NCBI RefSeq assembly: GCF_947507565.1
Contig: NC_089175.1
Coordinates: 3,709,733 to 3,773,732, forward strand
Reading direction: 5' to 3'
Source of the DNA: Oscarella lobularis
Lineage: Eukaryota; Porifera; Homoscleromorpha; Homosclerophorida; Oscarellidae
DNA length: 64,000 bases
Shown: positions 54,226-64,000 of the stretch, in pieces
Position numbering within the stretch: position 1 is the stretch's first letter
Layout of the letters: each line of letters starts with the position of its first letter
The notes under the pieces: generated by a model
Told to the model about the DNA's origin: nothing
The model's database searches: none
Seen by the model: only the letters and a program-made list of their open reading frames with translations
Made by a program: the position numbers and the translations under genes

Positions 54226-56500
54226 ATGTTTCGGTGGTGCTGTCTTTTTGGTACGTTGTGTTGTATCTTTAACCGACTAGACTGATTTTGTAGCTATCGC
54301 CTACATCGGTGTGCGATCGACCGGTCAAATAACGATCGATCCGTCTGGAATTCTTCGGCAGGAGCAGGGAACACAGGTGTCTCTTCGAAGCGACGCTCCG
54401 ATAGCAGGAGATGCAATGATAGAATACAACGAAAACGAGATCATGACGATACTTCCTAACCGTCCGATTGGTGCCCAACGGAATGTTTCCTTTCCGCCAT
54501 TTAGAGCATCCACAACACTTGTCGGTGGAAATTCCTCCCATCGGTTTTACAAAATCGATATTGTGTTGCTCTCTGTATACAATGGTGCTTCTATTCGCTT
54601 TGTTGTCACAGCTCTTCTTACAGGCAACAGGTCCTACTCGCCGTTTGTCAATTTGACAGTTTTGTGTAAGACATATATGGAAATGAATAGTGTTTGTTGT
54701 GTTTTTATCAATGTATTATGCAGTTCCTCCATGCTGTAGCGTGTCCCAGCTTCAGCATGAAGCTCGAAATGCCACAGACTTCGTGATTCCTCCTTTGAAC
54801 TGCAGTGAAATTATTAACAATGTTGGAAATCCGACAGTAGCGAGAATTATTTGGACCATTACTTCTAAATCGGAGTGTGTGGGAAGGCCAACGGGAAGTG
54901 TTGATAAATTATATACTTTCAATCTGTCTGACAATTTGAGAAACTGCAACAACGCAAACATCACTTGTAGAGCAACAAACGAAGTGGGCTCTACTACAAA
55001 GTTGTGCACAATGATTTTCAATTGTGAGTTGTTGTATGATGCTACAGTATCATGTTGATGGAAATAATTAGACGTGTTCTAGCCGTTCCTGGAATACCCA
55101 GAAAACCACTGCAAGGACAGCCAACACCTCTTGCTAATGGAATCATTATTGCATGGCAAGCACCCATAGACGACGGAGGCTTTATTATAATTGGCTACAA
55201 ATATGACGTTATTGGCGAAACGGGCTCAATGGTTCTTTCTGCAAATGTACCGAGCACTACCACGAGCGCTAGAATTTCCGGTCTAAGAGTTGCAGAATCA
55301 TACAATTTCACCGTATCGGCTGTGAACGTTTTGGGAAGAAGTTCTCCTCTCACAATCTCATTTCAATCACCTGACGGTAAGCTGTTAGTTCTGTAGTTCA
55401 TGCTTAGCTGACCTAATTAATGCACCTGCAGTTCCGAGAGCAGTGACCAGTGTTCGAACTCGAACAGTCAATACTTCGTCAATAGCAATTTTTTGGTCAC
55501 TTCTAATGATTGATATGTCAGTTGATTTGGAAGTGACTAATTACACTATTCGTATTGTAAATGGAACAGCTAATCAAAGCAAGACAGTTCCTTCAGATAC
55601 AACCACAGTGACATTCTCGAATCTTCCTTCTGGATCATACTTCAACTTCAGCGTATATGCAATGAATGGAGTTAAAGGAGAAAGTCCTCGTGAAAAATTC
55701 ATCACAGGAATGACAAATCGCGAAGGTATTCACAATGTCCTTTTATTGTTGTCATCGCTAAGGTGATGTTTACAGGTACGCCGGGTACACCAGTAACGCC
55801 TACAGCTGAGTCAGTGACGCCCAACTGCGTTACACTGAAATGGCAGCCTGTTGATGCTGGCGGAGATGCCTTTGTAATTGAGCAATACACTGTCATATAC
55901 TCCATTCAAGGCAACACTGCTGCAAAAGAGGACGTGAAGACAGTATCACAAGAAGAACGTCAACTTCCAGATGTAAAACACGTCATATGTGGCCTAACAC
56001 CAGAAACAAACTACACGTTTCGAGTTGTTGCACAAAATGGAGAACGTCGGGGAAAACCAAGTGAAAGTGTTACAGCAACTACAGCTGCTGAAGAAGGTTA
56101 GTGTTTCTTTGTGTTAGAGTAGCAACGCTTATGTGTAGCACAGGCTCTTCTTCCGTTTTGGGTCTGGCTTTTGGATTATCGTTGGGTATAATTGCAGGAG
56201 TGAGTTTTGTTATTCTTGTTTACTTCTGCTGTCGAAAACAAAACGAAATAGGTGATGTGAACTGCACATAGATTCTCTGCTATTTTATTAGCCTTTTCTC
56301 TAGAGAAATCGACTCGCGATTCAAAGGCAGATGCAGCAGAAATGAAAAGGGTAACAACGTCGCCAATTTATGATTCAAGCCAAAGCACAGGCAAAGGTGG
56401 CGCCACGGCTATTTACGCAACTCCCGTCAACGAGAACAAACCAGCGCGACTTACAACAAAGAATCCTGCTTATCAGACGGCTGGTACAGGCAAGCACTGA
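54226..56500 (+). CDS. Receptor T: class IIb Ig-Ig-FN3x3-TM, type 2 tail
   Basis: Exons: 54226-54250 (MFRWCCLF), 54294-54665 (Ig1), 54724-55023 (Ig2), 55083-55376, 55432-55725 and 55776-56096 (FN3 x3), 56144-56251 (TM) and 56304-56500 (tail). All are phase 1. The product is 636 residues. It is the most diverged intact IIb copy. Ig1 is distinctive (VRSTGQITIDPSG, then YNENEIMT instead of YNGKES). The TM helix is GLAFGLSLGIIAGVSFVILV. The tail keeps SPIYDSS and NPAYQT, but the VYADV block is shortened to AIYATPV. No lesion seen. Confidence 0.9.
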
Positions 56501-56924
56501 TGCATATGCTCAACTACTGAAACTATTTGTGTTTTTCGTTCTTTCTGATTTTGTGTCTTTTTAGTGGATGACTCTGATCAACGCTTTTGCTTTCAATATA
56601 AGTTTTAGACATACGGGCGCCACAAAGGCGAGTTACGATGTGTGAGGCTTCTTGATTGACCTAGCCCACGTATGAAAAGAAAGCTTATGCCACCCCCAGA
56701 AGGGCCAATTGAGTGGTCTTATCAATCGTTTCAATTTAGCGCCCTGTAGGCCTAATTTCATTCTTAGCTTTTATTTCTACTCGTAAGCTCTATAAAAGAC
56801 GACTATGCTCGATTCTTATATCTACTGCACGTACGCTGAAATGAAACAAAAATCCTACGTCACACAGAAAGACCTAGCGAATGAATTCATTGTATCGCTG
56901 AATTCTTGAACAGCTGCTGTCCAC

Positions 56925-59174
56925 TCAGTAAACACCAGCTACCTGATACGAAGGATTATTTGTCATCTGTGATGCTGCAGTGCTTTGGCTGATGGGAGCC
57001 ACGTCTGCATACAGCGGAGCCGTTGTCTTCTTTTTTGAATCATACATCGGTGACGTAGTCACCCTGGTCATTTCTATAGCGGTTCCACGTTTAGAATGGC
57101 TTTCCAAAGTTTTTGAGCAATCTAAAAAAGCGTTTTAAAGGTTTTGATTTCTCAATGCACACAAATCTACCTTTGCTTCTGCCTCTTCTTAATTTTGAAA
57201 AGCAAATTGCGATAATAATAAAAATAAATGCTATAGCGCAGCAAGCAACTGCAATAGAAACGATGATGCCAACACCCAATCCTTCACAAAATTGAAAATA
57301 GATAAAGAATTGTTAGTATTGCGACGTACCGTCAGATACACCGTCGTCTGCCTTTAGAGTTGTCACCGAAATAGCAACGCTGATGTCTCCTTCCTCACCC
57401 AAATTGTTAATGACCGTCACTGTCACATTGTACATTGTATTAGAGGTCAGATTGTTAATCAAAAATTCAATTTTTTCATTTTCATTTTTAGATACAAATT
57501 CTCTTCGCTGTTCGTTGATGCACACTCTGTATTTCGCTACGGTGGCTTTGTCTCTGCCAGTATCTTGAACGGAATTGAACATCAGCGTAAAAGAAGTTGT
57601 AGTGACATCTTTTACGATGAAAGTGACACTGCCAGGTTGACCTATCACAATAGACACGATTCACTACAGTATTAGTCATTACTACTGTATCAGCTAGAAC
57701 TGACCAGATGGATTGGTGCTCATCATGACACTCGACGAGTTTTCACGTATCCCTACTGAGTTGTCTGCTTCCACAATAATTGCATACGTTGTGTTTGATC
57801 CCAGACCAGTTACTGTAATTGGAAGACTAATGGAGCCTTGGCTGCCACTTATACCATTCCCTACATAGTATACAGTGTATCCGCTGCTAACGAAATGTGT
57901 AGCTGTTCAGCATGTAACTTGAATTGAAGTTCGTGTTGTTGCACCTTGAATTGGCATTGTACACTTTCCTAGAGCGATTACTGATTGCGTCACAATCTCA
58001 TTTTTATTTTTCACTTACTGGTAGGAATTATTTCACGAATTTCACATATTTTTCCCAAACCAAGAACGTTAACCGCCGAAACAGTGATCACCAGTTGATC
58101 ACCATCATTCACAAAAGTGTTTGCCTTCAACAAAGATCCTTGTGCCCAATCAATCGACTTGCCATTGGCAGACAAATTGTAATCAGTCACCGGGAATCCT
58201 CCGTCGTCCTGAGGTTCATTCCAACTGAACGATGCAAATGGCCTGATCAAGCCATCATAGCTGCAGTTCAAGTCTCCCGGTGAGCCTACAAATATACCTA
58301 ATGGTTATCCGGAAAATGATGTTTCTCTAAACAGATTTTACTTCTAATGATTAAGTGAAACGTTCTCGTAGTTTTCTCCAGTGACGCATCTTTTGTGTCT
58401 GCTATGCAAGTGATATTAGCAGAATTGCACTGTCGTGAAATTGAATTAATAGTATAGTATTGATTGGCATCTCCTGATGGCATTCCGTTGCAGCCTGGTG
58501 TTGGAATCCAGGAAATCATTGCTGGAGGATTTCCTCTATCGCGTATAATGTCTGAACAGTTCAATTGCAAAAGCGTTGGCCTCTCAGTTGTATTTTTCTG
58601 AACTGTAGTCTTAGAAACGTTGCAGCACGGAGAAGCTGAGAGAATTACCTTCAAAAAGGATCGTACGCGCCAAAATCGACTTACACAATACTGTTAGATT
58701 CAAGAACTGTGAGTAGATCCTGGAATTACCAAAAGTTATACCGACGACGCGGATAGCTGCACCATCGTATTGAGACAGCATAGTGAAATTGAATTGGAAG
58801 AGTCGATGAGTCAGATTTCCACCGAGACCCTCGGTAGATACTTTGAACGGTCCAATTACGAAATTCATTTTCGCACTCAAAGTAACAGAAGGTGCAGCGT
58901 CGGCTTCTTTTCCATTATAGACGATTTTTGCCTCGGAGAACGATCCCGCATAGGTGCCCCGAACAAGGATACCTACACCCTCTTTGGCCCGGAGAATTCC
59001 AGACGGACTAATCTTCACTTCCTGCTGATCAATCCATCGAATAAAAACGTAGACAACTATACAAAAATTACGTCAGCCTAGTACACCCCCACCTCCATAC
59101 TGAGAACTAGTCACGAGCTGCAGGGTCAGGGGGTAACACAATTCCACACCTAAGAGACAGCTCCACCGAATCAT
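56925..59174 (-). pseudogene. Receptor U: class IIa, type 2 tail, premature stop in FN3-2
   Basis: Exons: 59174-59150 (MIRWSCLL), 59056-58685 (Ig1), 58635-58342 (Ig2), 58285-58019 and 57968-57705 (FN3-1, FN3-2), 57641-57330 (FN3-3), 57281-57171 (TM) and 57121-56925 (tail). Splice sites, phases and lengths match K exactly. The only clear lesion is a TGA in FN3-2 (near 57908), where K and I have CCA or CCG after the VTC motif. The tail has SPMYDSK, PLYADVAP and NPSYQV. It is a recent pseudogene or a null allele, or else a source of a secreted truncated form. Confidence 0.8.
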
Positions 59175-59266
59175 TTTTCGAACCACACTCCACCCAAATC
59201 CGGGAGCTTCGCAATGCTTTTGTTCTTTTTTGCAGCTTCTCAGGCGAGGCTAGGTGCTTTCAACTC

Positions 59267-59960
59267 ATGAAGTCAACGCGGGTTGACGTTCAAAGCATCT
59301 TGGCCTTCACCGCTTTTGTTATTCCAGGTCAGTAGCTCTAGTCTACTCACTCGCGTGTCAGGCCGATAGGAATGGATTTATCGTGACGTGCGAGCTCACC
59401 TCGCCTCGGAAGCACGACCAGCTGGTCGCTGTATAGGATTCGTCTCGATGAACGAGGGCATAAATGCCGAGAGAAAGAGTATTCTTACTGAAGGGGTCGG
59501 TAAAGATGAGGTCAGGAAGCCACTGGTGTTATAGATCATATAATAACTGACTGGAATGATGACTTCGAGTGCATTTCCCGCACCACAAGTTGAAAGTTCA
59601 CTTCAGATCACAGTTGGTCGCTATTGAAGTACTCATCGCCCAGTAAATATGTCTCTTGATCATAGATCTACATCATGTCTTGCTACCTTCCGGCTGAGAA
59701 TCTGATTTCTTCCTAATCTGCAGCTACCTTTCCGCCATATCTATGCTTCCGCTTCTCATCAAACGATATTCATAAGCGCAGAAGCGTCGTCAATCGAAAC
59801 GCGAATCGAAACGCCAAGCGATCGAGCCCAACCACTCGAGAGAGATCGCGGATCCGACCGCTCCCAAAGGCTTCAACGGAGCTCGCGTACGAAGATTCTG
59901 GCGACGTACTTCATCAGCGAGAGCGTAAGAATCATATGCCACTCCTGGAAGCGGAAGTGT
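59267..59960 (+). pseudogene. Decayed partial copy of receptor V plus a tail scrap
   Basis: 59267-59327 duplicates the signal exon of V at the same 61-bp length (MKSTRVDVQSILAFTAFVIP) with its donor. A short Ig exon remnant follows (about 59357-59415), and the rest of the ectodomain is missing. Near 59880-59960 lies a remnant of a type 1 tail (AYEDSGDV..., then the NPAY-like end). Between them nothing is recognisable. Confidence 0.65.
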
Positions 59961-60115
59961 CTAATTCTTAGACTTTGTTTTACTCGCGTCATTTCGGTGT
60001 CAGGAGACTTTGATGGCTTTGTTTCTAAGACGAGACGAGAGTTGTGTCTTATCTGTCTTATTTCTGTCTTATTTGTGTTTGTTACCGTGCGTTACGATCT
60101 TTTCGGTTTCAACTC

Positions 60116-62338
60116 ATGAAGTCAACGTGGGCTCACGCTCAAAGTATCTTGGCTGTCACCGCTTTTGTTATTCCGGGTCAGTACAGCTCTAGTCTACTCG
60201 CTTGAGCCTACACAAGCCGGGGAACGATAACATGTCATTTTTTTTTCAGTTTTCGGATCTCTTCCGCCGAATTGGCTTCGATATCCCGAACCGACCTTCG
60301 CGCGCAAGGGCGATCGCGTGTCGTTTCAGTGTCAGGTCGATGGGAATGGATTTCTCGTGCGAGTTCAAGTTCAACTCGCCGACGGATCGACGCCGACCGT
60401 CAATAACGTATCCGGCGACTGGATGATCCATTTCGCTCCCAATCAACTGGTCACCGTGACGATTTTGAGCTTCTCGGAGCGAACAGAGGGTTTCTACTAT
60501 TGCATTGGAATCAATCCTAGTAATCCGAACAAGGATTTGATCGGGCCGAGAAGATCTTTTACCGTAGCGGGTGAGATGATTATCAACTCCAAATAATAAT
60601 TAGAACCTCAACATTTAGTTGCTCCGTCGCCCCAGTTGTTGCCTCCCTTGGTCGTCGTCGTCGCGGAAAATGACGCAGCAAGCGTCACATGTGCATTCAA
60701 GGGTGTGCCAGCGCCGAGCGTCACTCTCTACAGGGCTACCAAGAAACTTGCGATGAAAGACAGCGGCTTACTCACGTACGTGTTTGCAAACGCACAACTC
60801 AGCGACGACGATAATTATCAGTGCGTTGCCGTCAACGTGGCCGGAAGCAGCAAGAGGACGTTCAAACTCTCTGTGGAATGTAAAAGAGTCGGGTTTTTTC
60901 GCATTCCTTTTAATTATTGAGGGCTGTTCTCATAGATAAACCGAGGATTGTAACGACGACGCACGCTACGACTAGCGTTGTAAAAGGGATGCCCGCAATT
61001 TTTCATTGCATTGCCCTCGCGTTGCCAGCGTCCGTCTATTTTTGGTTACACAATGGGACGGCCATTCGTAGAACCGTCGTCTCTAAGAACGTAATACTAT
61101 TGGTGGTGATGGTTCTTTCGTTGAATGACACGGGAAATTACTCGTGCATTGCAACGAATTCGCTCGGCGAAGATCGTCGAGATTTTCAATTGTTAATGAA
61201 AGGTGAGACGGCCGCACTGGCGTTGGCCGGGCGGGGTTCAATTAATTAACGAACATGTACTGTAGTACCTCCGGGACCACCAAGCCAACCCTACGCAGTT
61301 CAAATTGGAAGCCACCAGGTCACTATCACTTGGGATCCTGGATTTGACGGGCACGGAACGATATCTGAATACAAAGTTCAGTATCAGAAGGGGAACAGCA
61401 ATCATTGGACGAAAACACGTGTTCGGGAACCGTCGGCAACTTTGACTGGCTTGGCTCCGAATGAGCCCTATTACTTTAGAATCAAGGCGGTAAATGAAGC
61501 GGGGAATAGCTCTTCAGGCCCACAATCAGACAAAGTTATCACTCACCCTATTGGTAAGAGCACCGTGTATTGTCATGCAGTTTCTTATTGCCTCTCCTCA
61601 GCTCCTCCTAAAGTTGAAAGGGTCTATGTAAGCAATGTCAAGCCAACGCTATTTTCTGTTTATTGGCAGGTGATAAACTTATGTTTGACTAGAAGAGTTG
61701 CATTAATCGGATTATCCTTCATTTTCAACCAATTTATAGGCTCCTCGTGATTTGAACGCAAGTCATGGCGAAATTCGAAGCTACACCGTTCGCTACTATG
61801 CAAGCAGCGCCGGCATCGCCTCGGCGAAATATCATAACGCGACGGGCAACGCAACGACTGCCGATCTCACAGGTCTTGCCAGGGAAACAGGCTACATCGT
61901 TGATGTGGCTGCCTCGAATAGAATGTTCACTGGTCCATACAGCGACTCTGCTCTTGCGAAAACTGCCGGCACAGCAGGCGAGCTTTCAAAAGTCCGACTC
62001 TCAAGCTCTCATCTTATTTGTAGGACTAAGTGGCGGTGGTGCTGCAGGCATTGCGGTAGGCTGTGTGGCTCTCGTAGCTATACCTATCGCAGTTTTTGTT
62101 TTTTGTTTAAAGTCAAAAAAGGGCGGCAAGGGTAAGCTTTTTGCACACATGGAAGTGGGGGTAGTTTTTGGACCGTTTTCTTTACATCTCAGAATCGTCG
62201 AGGGCTTCTTCGCAAGATAACACTACAAAAGAAATGACCAAAGGCTCACTCTATGCAGAGGTGGTTACTATGAGCAAAGTCGCTTACGAACCAGTTCGGC
62301 TGGCTTCCAGTTCTGCCTATCAGTCGAGCCAAAGGTAA
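60116..62338 (+). CDS. Receptor V: Ig x3 - FN3 x2 - TM with two ITIM motifs
   Basis: Exons: 60116-60176 (signal MKSTWAHAQSILAVTAFVIP), 60250-60570, 60619-60879 and 60936-61202 (three Ig domains), 61266-61553 (FN3-1), 61602-61669 and 61740-61977 (FN3-2, split by a phase 0 intron), 62024-62131 (TM) and 62193-62338 (tail). The product is 585 residues. Ig cysteines are canonical (FQCQV...YYCIG; VTCAFKG...YQCVAVN; FHCIAL...YSCIATN), typical I-set features. The intron after 61977 uses a GC donor (CAG/GCGAGC). The TM helix is AAGIAVGCVALVAIPIAVFV. The tail has SLYAEV and VAYEPV, both of ITIM form, plus SAYQSS. GC-richer than class I/II genes and of a different family, but embedded in the cluster. 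Confidence 0.88.
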
Positions 62339-62935
62339 AACTTCGAGCAGCTGATGCACTTCCCTGCACGCTTTGGCATTCAGCCGTCTTTAATAGTTCT
62401 TTGCATTCTCCGCAGGGAGCCTGCAGCGAAGCATCTGTAGTTTAGAGAAAAGTAGTCAAAGCGCTTCCTCCTAGGCGGAAAGGGAAGAACGCACGGGCCT
62501 CGTGTGTAGGTAGCAGGCTAGGAGAACGTTGATAATACAACAGTATCGAATGCAGGGCTCGACTTGACGGCTAAAGCAGCCTGAAGTGTAACGTAATTAG
62601 AAAGTCCACTCAAGGCATTTACGTTACGAAAACATGTCCGTACTGAAAGGATTGGTTCAAACGTGGCCACATTCGCTCATACGGTTTTGTCTGCCAGTAG
62701 CGGTAATTCCATTTGCGGGAAGTGCAAGAATGCATGTCACTTCAAGTTAGCGACGTCAGTGTCAACTCGGCGTCCTGAGAGACTGATGTTTCGCTGAATA
62801 GCTCTGCAGGTTAGGCTAAAGTACTTAACAAATTAGCGTGCTTTTGTGACCGCACGACCTCGGTGCTTTCAGCGTCGCGGTTCAAGAATCTGCTCCGAAT
62901 GGCATATATTTGAGATCGATCTCTCAGCTCTTCAG
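62339..62935. other. Intergenic stretch after V
   Basis: 3' flank of V and unique sequence. No exon or repeat recognised. Confidence 0.5.
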
Positions 62936-63243
62936 TGTAGTGGTTGCGTACTTCTGCTGTTGTCGAAAAAGAAAGAAAACGGGTAAAGTAGGCTGCATAT
63001 TGGCTTGCTATTCCATTCGCTATCTCTTTAGAAAACTTGACTCACGGTTCAAGGGCTGCTCCCGATGCAGCAGAAATGAAGCAAATGACAAGGTCGCCTA
63101 TTTACGATTCAAACCAAGGCACAGGCAAAGGTGGCGTCACGGCTCCAGTTTACGCAGACGTAACTCCCGTCAACGACAACAATCCTGTGTTACTTACAAC
63201 AACGAATCCCGCTTATCAAACAGCTGGTACAGGCAAGCAGTGA
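62936..63243 (+). pseudogene. Receptor W: orphan TM-half and type 2 tail
   Basis: Receptor homology begins abruptly in the middle of a TM exon (VVAYFCCCRKRKKTG, to 62982). It continues through the intron and the full tail exon (about 63032-63243: SPIYDSN, PVYADVTP, NPAYQT) and the repeated flank block. All ectodomain exons are absent. Sequence is almost identical to G and M, so the duplication is recent. Confidence 0.8.
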
Positions 63244-63515
63244 TGCTGTTCAAGCGAACGCGTTTTAGTCTCAGGAATAGAGTACATGCTCTGAATTAAC
63301 TGCTGAAAGTTTTTCTTCTTCTGATTTTGCTTCTTTTTTAGTGGATGACTAAAAAGCAACGCTTTCGATCGCTTTCAAGTTAGACATACGGGCGCCACGA
63401 AGGCGAGTTTACGATGTGTGAGGCTTCTTGATTGACTGTAGACGTGCCCTCTCTTCTTGATTACAGTGCGAAAGCCACGACGGTCACGCGGTTTGTTGTT
63501 CTCAGACAAGAAAAC

Positions 63516-64000
63516 ATGCATTTCAACTTGAAGTTTGTGCTACAGCTTCTTGTGGTATGCCACCTAGGTAAACACGCAGGCTTGAGAGCGTTCTACAGAT
63601 GTACGAACAGCAAACTTTTTGCAGCCGACCCGTTGTTTTTCAAAGAGTGACAATCAGTCCGTCTGGAAATCTTCGGGCGAAGCAGGAAACACGTGTGTCA
63701 CTTCAAAGCGACGTTTCGCTTCTAGCGAGAAATCCACGGATCGTTTACAACAGAAAAGAGAGCGATATAATTCCTTCTGCTGTGTTCGGTACCTCAGTCA
63801 GGATTTCCATTCCACCATTTGAAGCAGTGGCAACGTATCTCTCCACCTATCTTCTTTTCAAATTTGATTTCATGCTGCTCTTTAAATACAACGATGCTTC
63901 TATTCGCATCGTTGCTTTTTAAGTGGCGCCTCAACAAAGGTGTACTCGCCTTTCCTTTATTTGACAGTCTTGTGGAAGTCTTGTGGAAGTCTTGTCATTG
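63516..64000 (+). pseudogene. Receptor X: class II signal and Ig1, broken, runs off window
   Basis: Signal exon 63516-63567 (MHFNLKFVLQLLVVCHLG). The Ig1 exon starts at about 63628 and has one T fewer than H and N in the run after the GCCGACCCG start, which shifts the frame to an early stop. Further indels occur near 63842 and 63917. The downstream part lies outside the window. The W-X pair repeats the G-H and M-N arrangement. Confidence 0.7.

Overview
The window reads as genomic DNA from an animal, most plausibly an early-branching one such as a sponge. It is intron-rich eukaryotic sequence with very short GT-AG introns (about 45-60 bp), and it is full of cell-surface receptor genes built from Ig-like and fibronectin type III (FN3) exons. 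It also carries a Ty3/gypsy retrotransposon and several small DNA transposon remnants. The species cannot be fixed from the sequence alone, and the sponge assignment is inference.

Layout. Positions 1-8.9 kb hold no receptor gene. There is a foldback-type element (304-6389) made of inverted minisatellite arms, with a structurally intact, apparently very recent LTR retrotransposon (1564-6088, identical 87-bp LTRs, TAAAC target duplications) in its right arm. A second inverted-repeat element with a 25-G tract follows (6426-7020). From 8.9 kb to the right edge is one large cluster of related single-pass receptors, named here A to X: A(+), B(+, partial and divergent), C(-), D(+), E(-), fragment and F(-, broken), G(+), H(+, broken), I(-, frameshifted), J(+), K(-), L(+, broken mosaic), M(+), N(+, broken), O(+), P(-, broken), S(-, cut by the assembly gap), T(+), U(-, nonsense), V(+, a different Ig/FN3 receptor), W (orphan tail) and X(+, broken, runs off the window). 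Two paralogous single-exon genes, Q and R (48.6-51.3 kb, minus), encode probably N-myristoylated alpha-helical membrane proteins inside the cluster.

Receptor plan. The intact genes encode a signal peptide, Ig-like domain 1, a six-cysteine Ig-like domain 2, three FN3 domains, one transmembrane helix and a short tyrosine-rich tail. Almost every domain is one exon bounded by phase 1 introns, so domains can be exchanged without frame damage. Class I (A, C, D, E) has a cysteine pair in Ig1. Class II (the others) lacks both cysteines. Class IIa and IIb differ in their FN3 set. Three interchangeable tails occur: type 1 (EMKDS..LYAE ... YEDA ... NPAY), type 2 (SPIYDS ... VYADV ... NPSYQ) and type 3 with several ITIM-like motifs (I/LxYAEL, VTYSDV, xQYAQL, VPYTGV). 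Near-identical ectodomains carry different tails (C versus D; I versus J versus K), as in paired inhibitory and non-inhibitory receptors. V has its own tail with two ITIM-form motifs.

Genes are arranged mostly head-to-head and tail-to-tail, with short shared upstream regions and subfamily-specific upstream motifs. Broken copies, hybrid exons and inverted duplications show active unequal exchange and gene conversion. The best overall reading is a rapidly evolving receptor complex of the allorecognition or innate-immune type. That function is inferred from architecture and is not demonstrated here.
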